From assembly GCA_028826165.1 (NCBI GenBank), contig JAPDFW010000070.1:1587859-1651858 (forward strand): a stretch of DNA of 64,000 nt, given 5' to 3'. This document shows, piece after piece, positions 23,990 through 39,118 of this stretch (its first letter is position 1; the number at the start of each line of letters is the position of its first letter). The notes beneath the pieces were generated by a model that saw nothing but the letters and a program-made list of their open reading frames with translations, ran no database searches and had not been told where the DNA came from. The position numbers were made by a program, and so were the translations under genes. The stretch comes from Anaeramoeba ignava. Taxonomy: Eukaryota; Metamonada; Anaeramoebidae.

Positions 23990-25863
23990 TTAATTAGCAA
24001 ATTTTTCTGCAATTTCAAGTGAAATTTCTTTTGCTAATCCAATATAAGTTTCTGGAATAAGTAATTCTTTAATTTGTTCTTCTGAAAAAATTTGTTTAAT
24101 TGTTTCATCTTCTCTTAAAGCTTTTTCAAAATCTTTTTCAAAACTTAAAACTCTTAAAAGCTAAAAAAATAAAAATTAAATAAAATTAAAATTTAATAAA
24201 ATAAAAAAAATCGGATAAAAATTATTTTTACTTCATGTGCTTTTTGTCTTCCAATTTTTGAAGTTAATTCAATCATTAATCTTTCAGCAAGTTGTTTTCC
24301 TTTTTAAAATTAAATTAAATTAAAAAATTAAAAAAAAAGGAAAAGTTTTTCTTAAATTTTTTCTTTACCTTTTAAAAAATGAAGATTTCTTTCAATAGAT
24401 TCTTTATTAACATAAAGTTTAGAAAGAATTTGAGTTAAAGAAAGTAATTGGAAATGATATAAAATAACAGAAGTTGAAACAGATACTCTTTCAACAACTG
24501 AATTAGTTAAATCCCTTTCATGTTCTAAAGCAATAGTTTCAATTAAAGGATTAAGTTGAGCATGAACCAATCTAGTAATTCCACAAATTCTTTCAGATTT
24601 ATGAGGATTCTAATTAAAAAAAAAATAAATAAAATAAATTAGGGAAAAATGAGAACAATTTTTTTGAACTAGCAAAAAAATTTTTTTACTCTTTTTTGAG
24701 GCATTGTTGAACTTCCAACTTGTTTTGGAATAAATTCTTCAGAAAATTCATCAATTTCAATTCTTTGTAAATTTCTAATTTCTTTTGCAATTCTTTCAAG
24801 AACACAAGAACCAGTTGTTAAAGAAAAAACAAAATCAACAAGATGAAGACGAGTAAGAACTTGAGTTGAAATTGGGGCTGGTTCAAGTCCTAAAAACAAA
24901 TTCAAAAACTTAATATTTTTTTTTAAAAAAAAAATAGAACAAACCAAGTTCTTTAAGAGCTATTGTTTGAACATCTTTTGTTCCTAAAGCTGCGAATGTA
25001 CCAATTGCTCCTCCCAATTTAGCTTAATTTTTTAATTTAATTTTTTAATTTAATTTTTTAATTTAATTTTTTAATTTAATTTTTCAATATAATTTTTCAA
25101 TATAAAATACCAATATTAATTGTTGTTCTTTTAAGATGATTTTCTGCAACACTAATTTCATATAAAAAATTAGCAAATTTAAAACCAACTGTAAGAGGAA
25201 TTGCATGCTAAATTTTAAATTGAATTTTTTAATTCAAATTTTTAATTCAAATTTTTTAATTCAAATTTTAATTCAAATTTTTAATTCAAATTTTTAAATC
25301 GGAATTCTATAAATGTTTACTTGACCATGAGTTCTTCCAATTTGAACAACATCTTGATTTTCTAAAATTAAATTTTTTAAAGTTTTTTTTAAATCTAAAA
25401 TTGATTGTAAAAGAATGTTTTTAGCTTGAACTAATTGCAAAGCTTGAACAGTATCATTAATATCCTGACTAGTGCATCCAAAATGAACATACTCTCCATA
25501 TTTCTCTGATCTTTCTGCAATTGCTTTAACCATTGCCATTATATCTTTTGAGAAAAAAAAAGCAAAAAATTTTTCGATTTTAAAAAAAAAAAAGCAAAAA
25601 TTATTTTTTAAATTAATTTCCGTTTTTTTGTTTTTTTAATTTTTACCGTGATGAATTTCTGATTCAATTTCTTTTACTCTTTCTAATAAAATTGGTTCTT
25701 TTTCAATTAATTCTTTCATAACTGAATATGTTTCTTTTGGAATTTTTCCAATTTCTCCTAATGCTTTTAAAATTGTTAATTCAACTTCAATTTGTAATTT
25801 TAATTTGTTTTCTGCTGAAAAAATTTCACTAATTGGTGTTTCATATCTTGAAATCCAATCCAT
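23990..25863 (-). CDS. purB: Adenylosuccinate lyase, prokaryote-like form
   Basis: Eight exons (25647-25863, 25321-25544, 25111-25207, 24945-25022, 24690-24889, 24369-24609, 24232-24299, 23990-24160) splice to 431 residues. It cleaves SAICAR to AICAR and adenylosuccinate to AMP in purine synthesis. Motifs: SRYETPISEIFS start, HHDIMAMVKAIAE, FGCTSQDINDT, IGRTHGQHAIPLTVG and the superfamily signature GSSTMPQKRNP near residue 263, then EHERDLTNSVVER. The length and the HERDLTNS region resemble bacterial/archaeal PurB rather than the animal form of about 480 residues (from memory of the families). Introns are short, 55-113 bp, without large arrays. Two ATGAAAA motifs precede the start near 25905-25927. 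Confidence 0.93.
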
Positions 25864-25963
25864 TTTTTTTTATTAAATTTTATTTTTTAAAAAATTTGAA
25901 AAGAAAAAAATGAAAAAATGAAAAAATTTTTGGAAATTAAAATTTGGATTTGGATTTGAACTT

Positions 25964-27429
25964 TCACATGAAAAAACATTTTTTTTCAGAATTTCCAAAT
26001 TCATAAGTGTGAGTAAATGATTGATTCACAAGAAGTTCTGTATCAACATTAATTTTGTTTAACATCAAACACATTATTGGACATCTCAAAATACAATCTT
26101 CAGTTATTTCTCTTGCAACATCAACAGTTTGATCAGTTCCAACATCAAAATGAAAAGACAAATGAGGAATAACCTCATTTTGATTAAGTCCAAATTCAGC
26201 ATTAATATTTTCATCAAGTTGTGATTCAATAGAAAGATGTTCTAATTGAAACCCTCTTAAAGAAGAAGCATAAGCATAATGGGTTAATAAACAGCAACTG
26301 ATTCCGGCAAGAAAATATTGAACAGGAAAAGGATAACTTGATTCACCTCCAAGTAAAATTCTTGAATCAGTAAAAAATTTGTGAGTTTTGCCATTTCCAT
26401 AAGTAATTAATGCTGAAAATTGTGGACCTTCGTTTTTATCACAAATCCATTCTCCTTCAATAATACATGGAACTATTGATTCATTTGGGTTTCTTTTTAA
26501 ATAATCTCTTGATTCCAATACTTGATCCATATTGATGTTATTGATTTTTTTCGTATTTGTTTCCTTTTTGGGTGTTCTTGTTTGAACAGTTGTTTTTGTT
26601 GTAACTGAAATTGAATTTTCTGCCATAAAAGTAATTGGACATCTTTTTTTGGTTAGTTCAAAAATTTCTTCTAATTCTTCTTTTGAATTATGATCGGAAA
26701 AAACTGAAAGGATAATTGAAAAAGAGTTGATAGGCTTTTTGGACATATCAACTCCAGTAACTTTGAGAAATTCAAATTCAAGTGTTGATCTAATTTTTAG
26801 TTTCTTAATTAAGATCCCTTTTAAACTACATAAAGTTGCAAATGTTCTTTTTATTTATTTTTTTTAAGAAAAATTTAAATTTTAAATTTAGAAAAGAATA
26901 GAAAAATAATTTAAAAAATAATTTTACGAAGTAAACATTGCAGCAAATCTAAATATTAAAAAGAAAAAAAAAAAGGAGAACAAATTAGAAAAAAAAAAAT
27001 TTTATTTTTTTCTTTTTTTTTATTTTACGAAAAATTGCAAATATCTAAAGGATTTGGTGCATTTCCTTTTCCTCCAGTCATTTTTGAATTATCAACAAAA
27101 AGATCTTGAGATCCTTTTTCAAAAAAAAGCTCTAAAAAAAAGAAGAAAAAAAAAAAAGCAAAAAATTTAAAATTGAAAAGAAAAATTTTTTTTTTGTAAT
27201 TGAAAAAAATTTTTTAAATTAAAAATTCTTTCAGTTTTAAAAATATAATAAAAATTGAAAAGATTTTTTTGAATTTGATAAATTTACTTGCATTAAATTG
27301 TCTCTTTCCTTTTGTTAACCAATCAAAACTAAGATTGACTTGTTTAATAGAATCATTTTCATTTTGTTTAACTTCTTCAATAGCTTTATTTAATTCTTTT
27401 AAATTAATATGATTTAAAATTGAAACCAT
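25964..27429 (-). CDS. Double-OsmC-domain protein, copy A
   Basis: Exons 27288-27429, 27029-27131, 26928-26948 (21 nt) and 25964-26825 give 375 residues. OsmC/Ohr proteins are Cys-based peroxidases acting as dimers. Here two OsmC-like halves occur in one chain: the first has DICNFSFAAMF and later KKRCPITFM (TGT at 26639-26641); the second has GGESSYPFPVQYFLAGISCCLL and LRCPI. Each half thus keeps a Cys in the helix after the N/SPxx motif and a Cys before Pro, as expected for the redox pair. The protein could act as an internal pseudo-dimer. An inverted paralogue with identical exon lengths lies at 55909-57747. Introns are 156, 80 and 102 bp. One ATGAAAA copy lies near 27449-27460. Confidence 0.85.
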
Positions 27430-27606
27430 TTTTTATTTTTTGAAAGGAAAAAATGAAAAATAAAAAATAAAAAGTAAAAATTAATAAAATTTTTATTAGT
27501 TGGTTTTTTTTTCAAATACAAATTTAATTTACGAAAAACCCCCTTTAGATCTTTTCTCCCATTTTCTCTCTTTTAAAAAAAAAATTTATTTTTTATATTA
27601 TTAATA

Positions 27607-30872
<3,266 letters not shown>

Positions 30873-30888
30873 TTTAATTTAATTATTA

Positions 30889-30955
30889 AAAAATGAAAAA
30901 AAAAAATGAAAAAAAAAAATGAAAATTTTTAAATTTCATTTTTTTATTTCATTTT
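30889..30955. promoter_or_regulatory. Bidirectional promoter between MST-like kinase and deubiquitinase
   Basis: The 92-bp gap holds three TTTCATTTTT copies facing the kinase (30889-30926, read on -) and two facing the deubiquitinase (30934-30955, read on +). Confidence 0.55.
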
Positions 30956-30964
30956 AAAAATAAA

Positions 30965-33900
30965 ATGCAAAACGATTCAAAAGAAAATCAAAAAGAAAAA
31001 ACTCAAAGTTTTGATTTTATTAATGAACTTATTAATTTTCAACAAAATTTAAAACAAAGTAAATTTTAATTTATAAATGAATTTTAAATTTTAATTTTGA
31101 ATTTTTAATTTTAAAATGAAAATAAAAAGATTTTGGTGAACAATTTATTAAAATTTTAGAACAAATGGATAATTTATTAAATAAATTTCAAGAAAATCAA
31201 GAAAACCATGAATTAATTATAATTGAATTTGGAAAAAATTTATTGAATATTCTTCAAGATTTAAGAAGAAGGTAAAAATTTTTTTTCATTTTAAATAAAA
31301 AATTCTCAGTTTTTTTTTTTGAAATTCATTTCCTTATTATTTATATTACTAAAAATAGAGTTTTAGATAATTCTGCAAGTTCTGTTTTGATGAAATTTTA
31401 TCAATCAATAATTATTTTTTCAATTAAACATTTAAAAGACTCAAATTATCAAAATATTTTGGAAATTCTTTCTTATTTATTTTCAAACTCTCTTTATTCT
31501 TTTGATAATGTTTCAAATTTAATCAAAAATGATTCAAAATATCAAAAAAAAAGACATAATTATACAAAAGAACCAAATCAAAAAAAAAGAGCAAAAAAAA
31601 AGAAAAAACCAAAATTAGTTATTCTTGGTGTAAATGAATGAATTTTATTTATTCTTTATTATAAATTAATTTTAATTTTAATTTTAATTTGAATTTGAAT
31701 TTGAAATTTAGTCAAAAGATAACAAAACATCTCTTTATTTACTATCAAATATTCAATATTTTGGGGAAAATGAAGGATTTGAAGTATTAATAGAATCTTT
31801 AAAAATTGATGAAAATATATTTTTAAATGAAAATGAAAATGAAAATGAAAATGAAAATGAAATGAATCAAAAAAATAGAATGGAAAAAAATCAAAAAAAT
31901 CTTGAATCCATTTTTAACTATATCAAATTCTTGCAAAACGTAATTATTCCCTTTTTCTTTCTTCTCCAAATCAAATTGAGAGAAGGGAGACAAAAAAAAA
32001 AAAGGAAAAACAATTTATATATTCATTTATAAAAATATTTCAAATTAAATTAAATTAGATTGATGAATTCCTAAATACATTTACTCATGAAAAATATATC
32101 AAGAAATTTATCGATATAGCCTATAATGAATTAGAAAAAATTTTTAAATACGAAATACCTGATTCAAATAACTTCACAAGAACTCTAAATACTTCATTAT
32201 CAAACATGAAAAAACTAATGCAAAAAATACCAAGTTTGAATCATCTTCATATCCTTGAAAAATCAATACAATTTAAAATGGAAATATCAGAAATACTTTT
32301 GGATCATTCTCGAATCGAAGATCAATCTCTCGGATTAACAACAATATCTTCTTTGATAAGAGAGATTAGAGATCTTATGAATGGTTCAAGAAATGACAAA
32401 ATATCGCGTTCCAGACGCAAAATATACTCTTCAGAATCAGAATTGGCTATTAAAACATTTATGAATTGGTTGAAGGAAAAAAAAATTATAGAAAAGGAAT
32501 TCCAAAGAGAAAAAAAAAACACAAATAATTTGAAACAAATGAATGTTATCATCCTGTTTTATGGAACAATCCAAGATTTCCCAAATGATATTCTTGATTA
32601 TATTTGGAAACTCTCACAGCAAAATTGGGATTCAAATCGGCCGTTAAAACAAGCATTACATTCTAATTTATCAGCAGTTTCACAAATTGCAACAACAAAA
32701 CAATTGAAGCAATTTGATGAATATTTTCGCAAAATCCCAAAGGAAAAGTATGATTTTGATTTTTTGGAGGTTCTCAACAATTTCACAATTGCAATGATCA
32801 GAAAAATTCCCAAAAAAGAGGCCAAAAAATCCTTTGGAATTTCAATCATGTGGAAATTAATCCAAGAGAACTCGGGTGTTTCTCCTTCACTATCAACAAA
32901 AGCAACATCAAACCTCAAAAATTTACTCAATAAACCAGAATGCAAATCAATTCGCAGCTTTTATCAAAAATTATGTGTCCAAAATATTGAAAAACACACA
33001 ACAATTTTATTGAGTCTCAATCTTCTGAAAAATATCATTTTTAGAGAAGGAAAAGATGATCATTACGACAAAATTAATTTCAAAGCAATTGAAAATAAAA
33101 TTCATGATTTGGAAAAGAAAAAGCACATTGTGGATATTTTACTCAATGATTTTGATGTTTATCATAAAAATGCAAAGGAACAAGCCTACAAACTTTCGAA
33201 TTTACAGAAGGAAATCTCGTCAGAATTATCATCCAACTCGAAAATCCAGAGTGAAAAAATTGAATCAGATATTTTGGAAATTTCTAAATTAGTGGAAAAT
33301 AACGAAAATATTTGGAATTACAATTCAGATCATTTTTTTGATATTGATATTTCAACAACATATCTTGTTGGAGCACAATCTCATCTCGAAAATATTCAAC
33401 AAAGATTACTTTTCCTCACTTTTATTCTTTCAAATTCCAAAATCACATTATCATTATCTCAATTTAATATCTTGTTTAAAATTCTTGTTTTGGATTCAAT
33501 CGCAAAAACTGAAAAAGATTTACTCATCCAATTTCTTCTTTCATTAAAGCTAAATAACGCTGAAATTGGGGAATCATTTACAACAGAAGATTTGCAGTTT
33601 ATTTCAACCAAAATTATTGCCAAATTGGATTTTAGACATTCTAATATTTCGGAATACAACGTTTTCCAAAAATTCTTTATTGCTTTGAATTATCGTCTTA
33701 AAAAAATTACTTTTAAAAATGAAAAAGTAGAATCCTCCCAACAAGATAAATCGCCTTCCCAAAATCGTCCAAGATATTTTCTCCGCAGAAATCAATCTAA
33801 CGAAGATTTAACAAATCAATATTCCAATATTCCCAAACCAGATAATCTTTTTATTTGTTCTCCAAGCCTTTTTTTGATTGAAAATCTTTGGGATTTGATT

Positions 33901-36900
33901 TTATATGCGACTGATTCTGAAGTGATAGAACAATCTATTAATTTTATGTCAAAACTGCATCTATCTCTTTCTTCTCAATTTTTCAAAACACCAGAATCAC
34001 AAAAGAATTTTTATCATCAATTCATCTCATTTGTAATGGATCGCATTTCACAAATTTTTGAATCTGAGAGTAATTCTAAAGAAAAAGAGCTTGTAAAATC
34101 AAATGAAGATCAAGAAAAAATTTGTCGTTATTTGCAATTATTGCAAAAATTTATTGATTTATACGATGCAAAATATTTTCCCGAAAATATGCTTTCAGAA
34201 TATCTTCAACCTCATCGTTTAAGACTTGGAGCTTCTCAATTAAATTTGGTTTTTAATTATGAGGAAAATCAATTCATGGTTATTATTCACAACACATCAA
34301 AGGCACAAACATTAAAACAAATCATTTCAAAGCAAATTGAAGTGAATATTGAAGAATTAACGTTTTTTGTTGATAAAAAAACTCTTAAATCAGATGACAA
34401 GAAATTATATTCAATCGGAATCAATAATTCATCATCAATTATTGTGAAAAGGAAAACAGTTCCAAAAACACAAACTCAAAATACAACAACACAAAAAGAA
34501 ACAAATGACGAAAAAAATAAGGAAAGTTCTGTTCCAAAAAAGAATGAAACAGAACCTAAAGAAAAAAAAAAGCTCACAAAGGATGAAAAAAAATTGCAAA
34601 AATTAAGGAAAAAATATTACAAAAAGCAAGAAAAACAACAGAAAAAATTGGCAAAAATGGAAAATAAATTGGAAAAAATGGAAAAGAAAAAAGAATTCAA
34701 AAAAAAGAAAAAACAACAAACTGAAAAAGATGAAATTGGGAAGGAAAATGAAAACGAAAAAGAAAATGATGAGAATTCAAAACCAGATCGATTTCCAGCA
34801 ATTTTACTTTCTCAAAAAGATAATTTTGATATTCTGATCAAATTGTTTACTTTATCATTAAAAGTTGGACAAACAACTTGGGAGCTTATTCAAAAACTTC
34901 CAACAAATTCAATTTTATTAATGCAATTAGCATCTTTAACTGAAAATAAACTGAAATATTTTGGAGACCAAATTAAAAATGAAGAAATGGAGAAAAAAGA
35001 GAATGATCTAGATGCTATAATTAGTGATAATTATTATCAATTACTTTACATTTTGGATATTATCCAGATTATGACTATTGTTGATGAATCACAAAGAGAA
35101 GAAAACATATCGAAATTTGGGAATTTGAGAGATGATGAATGGTGTTCTGCTTTTATTGAAAAAAAGGGATTTGCAAGACTTATTAATATTATTACCAAAT
35201 ATTCAGAAAAACTTAACAGCAAAGAAAACAAGAACAATTCGCAGAAAAATCAAAAATTAAACACTGCTTTAATTAGTGTTTTGAATCGATTGATGGAAAT
35301 CATCCTCTTTATCATAAGTGTACAACCTCCTCAAAGGATGGAATCTCCAATACCAAAGATTCTTCACCAAGAATTGCAAGAATCAACAAAATTAGATGAT
35401 ATTCTTTCCCAATTTTTCCTTTCTGTTTGCCAACTTATTTTGTTTTTCTCAATTGAATCAAACAGAACTGATATTTCACAAGAAATTTCCCAAAATTGTG
35501 CGCATTTTATTGAATCATCAATTGTTGTGATTGGGTTATTATTCAGAAACAAGCCGAGTATTATTAGCAAAATAAAAGAGGATTATCTACTTGCAATATT
35601 CCTAAATTTGATTGAGTATTCTGTTTTGAATTCAAACTCCCAAATACGTAGTGCAATTTCTGAGTTTCTTTACATTTTATTAACATATTTAATTTCCATC
35701 AATGATTTCCAAGGATTTGTTGAAAGGCTTTTCAAACAACTTATTATTGAAACACTTCCACAAGTTGAGAAGGCTTCTCAAAAAAGCTCTGAATATTTTC
35801 TTCTGACAACTCGATTACTGAATTACTCGCAAAAACAAGGAAATGAAGAAAAAATGATTTATCCATTTGCCATTTTTATTGAAAAATTTGGAATCGAAAA
35901 GTTTATCGGAGATGTAGTCAGTTATATTAAGAATCATCCCTTGATTGAGAAAAATTCAATATTGGAAAATACAGATTGGACTCTTAAAGGGTTTTTTGAT
36001 TTGCTATATTCATTGATCGTAATTTTCAATTTTGATGCAAATTTTAAAGAAGAAATTGGGATCCAAAAGGGATTAATTGATGAACTTTATGAAAATTGTT
36101 TATTTCCTTCAGTAGAAAAAAATCCAGATGAAAATTCGAATTCAAAATTCGAAGAACAAAAATTTATGGAAAAATTGCAAAAAGAAAATATAAATGAATT
36201 GGAACCTCTTTTTCAAAAACAGGAAATACTCGAAATAAAAATGCCCAAATGTCAAACACAGCATAGCAGAACATCATGTTTCAATCTTTTATTTGGAATA
36301 ATCCATCACTCTTCCAAAAATATTGAGTATTTAATGGAGAAAATGAAAACGCAATTAAGAAATTCAGAAAAAATATCAAGTTGGGATTTTACGCCTTCAG
36401 TTATGGGGACAGAAAAGAACATTGGATATCTGGGACTCAAGAATCAAGGAGCAACATGTTATATGAATTCTGTTTTACAACAACTTTTTCTTGCTCCTGA
36501 ATTTCGAGAAGGAATTCTTGCATCAAATTTAAAGAAGAAACAAGAAGGAGAAGAAATTTCAGACAACGAAAAACTATATGAAGAATTTTATTATTTATTC
36601 CAAATATTACAAAACTCACATAAAACATACCACGATCCAATTTCATTTTGCAAAAACTTTAAAGATTTAGAAGGAAATCCTATTAATTTGCATCAACAAC
36701 AAGATGCAAACGAGTTTTTGAATATGCTTTTCGAAAGAATCGAGGATCAATTACAAAGCAGTGAGCAGAAGAATCTTCTCAAACAAACATTTGGAGGTAA
36801 ATTAATACATCAAGTGATATGCGAAGAGAGTTCTCATCGTTCAGAAAGAGAAGAGCCATTTTTTACAGTGTCTTTGCAAGTGAAAAATAAAACATCATTA

Positions 36901-39066
36901 GAACAATCACTTGATTTATTTATTGCAGGAGATTTACTTAACAATGAAAATCAATATTTCTGCACATATTGTGATAAGAAAGTGGATGCTGTTAAAAGAT
37001 GCTGTTTCTTTTCATTACCAAACACTTTGATACTTCATTTGAAACGATTTGAATTTGATCTTGAATCAATGAAAAACATTAAGCTCAATTCCTATCTTGA
37101 ATTTCCAACAGAAATATGCATGAAACCTTATACACTTGAAGGTATTTTGGAAAAGGAGTTGAATTTAAAAAAGCAAAAGCAAAATCAAAAATCAAAATCA
37201 GAATGAAAATGAGAATGAAAATGAATCAATTAACGAATCAACAAATGAATCAACAAATGAAATTGAAAATGAAAATCAAAATGAAAATGAATCTACAAAC
37301 GAATCTATAAATTCAGAAAAAAGTTTGAAATCAAAAGAGATTGAAATCCAAAATCGAACAAAACCTGATGATTATTATAATTATAAACTAGTTGGGGTTG
37401 TTGTTCATTCAGGATCTTCTGAATTTGGACATTATTATTCTTATATTCGAGAAAGAACATCCAAAAATCAAAGCACATTTTTATGGAACGAATTCAATGA
37501 TACAGCAGTAAGAAGCTTTGATATAAACGATTTATCAAAAGCAACATTTGGATCAAAAAAAAACGCAAATGAATTTGAAAAAAGATATAGCGGATATATG
37601 TTACTATATGAAAGGAAAACAAGATATGATTACGAAACACAAGAACCAAAAGAAATGAAACTCAAACAACAGAATTCATTTGAATTGATGAAAAAAATAC
37701 GCAGACAAAAAATGATGCAAAAAAACAATGAATATCGAATTTATGATCCAAAATATTTCGAGTTTTTAATGACGTTTTTGCAAGATTTTCAATCAATTCA
37801 GGAATTGAAAGACCATCAAATTGAATTGAATACTTTTGATATTGTGAAATTCTTTACAGTTTTTAGTATTGATATTATTCTTCATTCAAAAGCAAGATCT
37901 GAATTTAATATTTGGATGAAATTTTTGGAAAAATTTTATACAAATGAAGAATCATCAAAATGGTTTATTAATAATTGTATTGAATCTTCTTGGATTGAAT
38001 CAATTATTGTGAAATGTCCTTTTATTGAGATTAAGAAAGAATTTGTTCATTTTATTGATTCTGTAGCAAAAGTTCTTTCAAATTTTGAAAAGGAAAAATA
38101 TCATGAATTTGAAAATGAAAATGAAAATGAAATTCCAAAATCATTTTTGATTAGATTAATTAATCATCTTCTTTTAAATGTATAATTTCTAAAAAAAAAA
38201 AACAAAAACAAGAAATGATCTTTATTTAAAAATTTTTAATTCTTTAATTTTATTATTTTTAAATTTTTAGATGGAAAATTTTGAAAGGAAAAAAAAATCC
38301 TTATTATTTTATTCTTATTCTCTCAAATTTTTCACTTCTTGGCGAACAAGAATCAAAATATCTGATTAAAAAACAAACTCATTTCAAAATTATTGATTTA
38401 TATATGAATGAATATTATCATTTTGTTAATCCAAAAAATACTACACGACCAATTAGAACAAATTTAGTCCAAGCAAATCGATTTAAAAAACAAAATATTT
38501 CAGAAGAACAACCTCAAAATATGACTAAAAATTTATTTCCGCTTATTGAATTATTAACTACATTATTTACTCAGTGCAAATTTTCAGATGGAATTGTTGA
38601 ATTAAATGAAGATTTTTTTGAAATACCTTCAAATTTTATTATTGAAAAGAAGAAATTTTTTAAGCAAATTATTGAAATTCCATTGAATATTTTCTCTCTT
38701 TACACATTAATTCGTCATCTTAGTAAAGAGTCAAATCAACTTTCTAATTTCTTTATTGATTTATGTTTGAATGAATTGAAAAATCTTGATCCAAAAAAAT
38801 TTCATTATGAAATTGATTTAAATATTTTAAAAAAAATTTTGGAAATTTCTGATAATTTTCAAGAAGAAAGAACAAATAAAATTCTTTTGGAATTGATTGG
38901 AATTGTTTCTGAAATTGGAAATTCTAATAGATTTATTGGATCTAAAATTGCTTCTGAAATTAAATTACTTTTTAAATTTAATCCATTTACAAAACAATGG
39001 AAAAAACAAAATATTGAAAATGTTGAAAAATTTTATGAAAAATTTCCTTCTCTTCGAAAAAAATAA
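30965..39066 (+). CDS. USP9X/USP24/USP34-like ubiquitin hydrolase (two apparent frameshifts)
   Basis: Exons 30965-31058, 31130-31271, 31359-31629, 31712-31939, 32059-38179 and 38271-39066 total 7652 nt; removing one base at each of two A-runs gives 2550 codons. A long helical, Armadillo-like N-terminal part is followed by a ubiquitin-like domain (about residues 966-1042, LNLVFNYEENQFMVIIHN...SIIVKRK), a Lys-rich coiled coil, and a C19 protease domain: Cys box GATCYMNSVLQQLF (Cys near 1712), CTYCDKK finger, LILHLKRFEFDLE, then HSGSSEFGHYYSYI (His) and WNEFNDTAV (Asp). A C-terminal helical region resembles that after the USP domain in USP9X. Frame breaks lie at 37187-37191 (five A in a QN tract between Cys and His boxes) and 38289-38297 (nine A). 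Likely role: deubiquitination of many substrates. Confidence 0.88.
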
Positions 39067-39118
39067 GATTTATTTTTCTTTTCTTTTCTTTTCTTTTTTT
39101 TGATTTTCAATTTGATTT

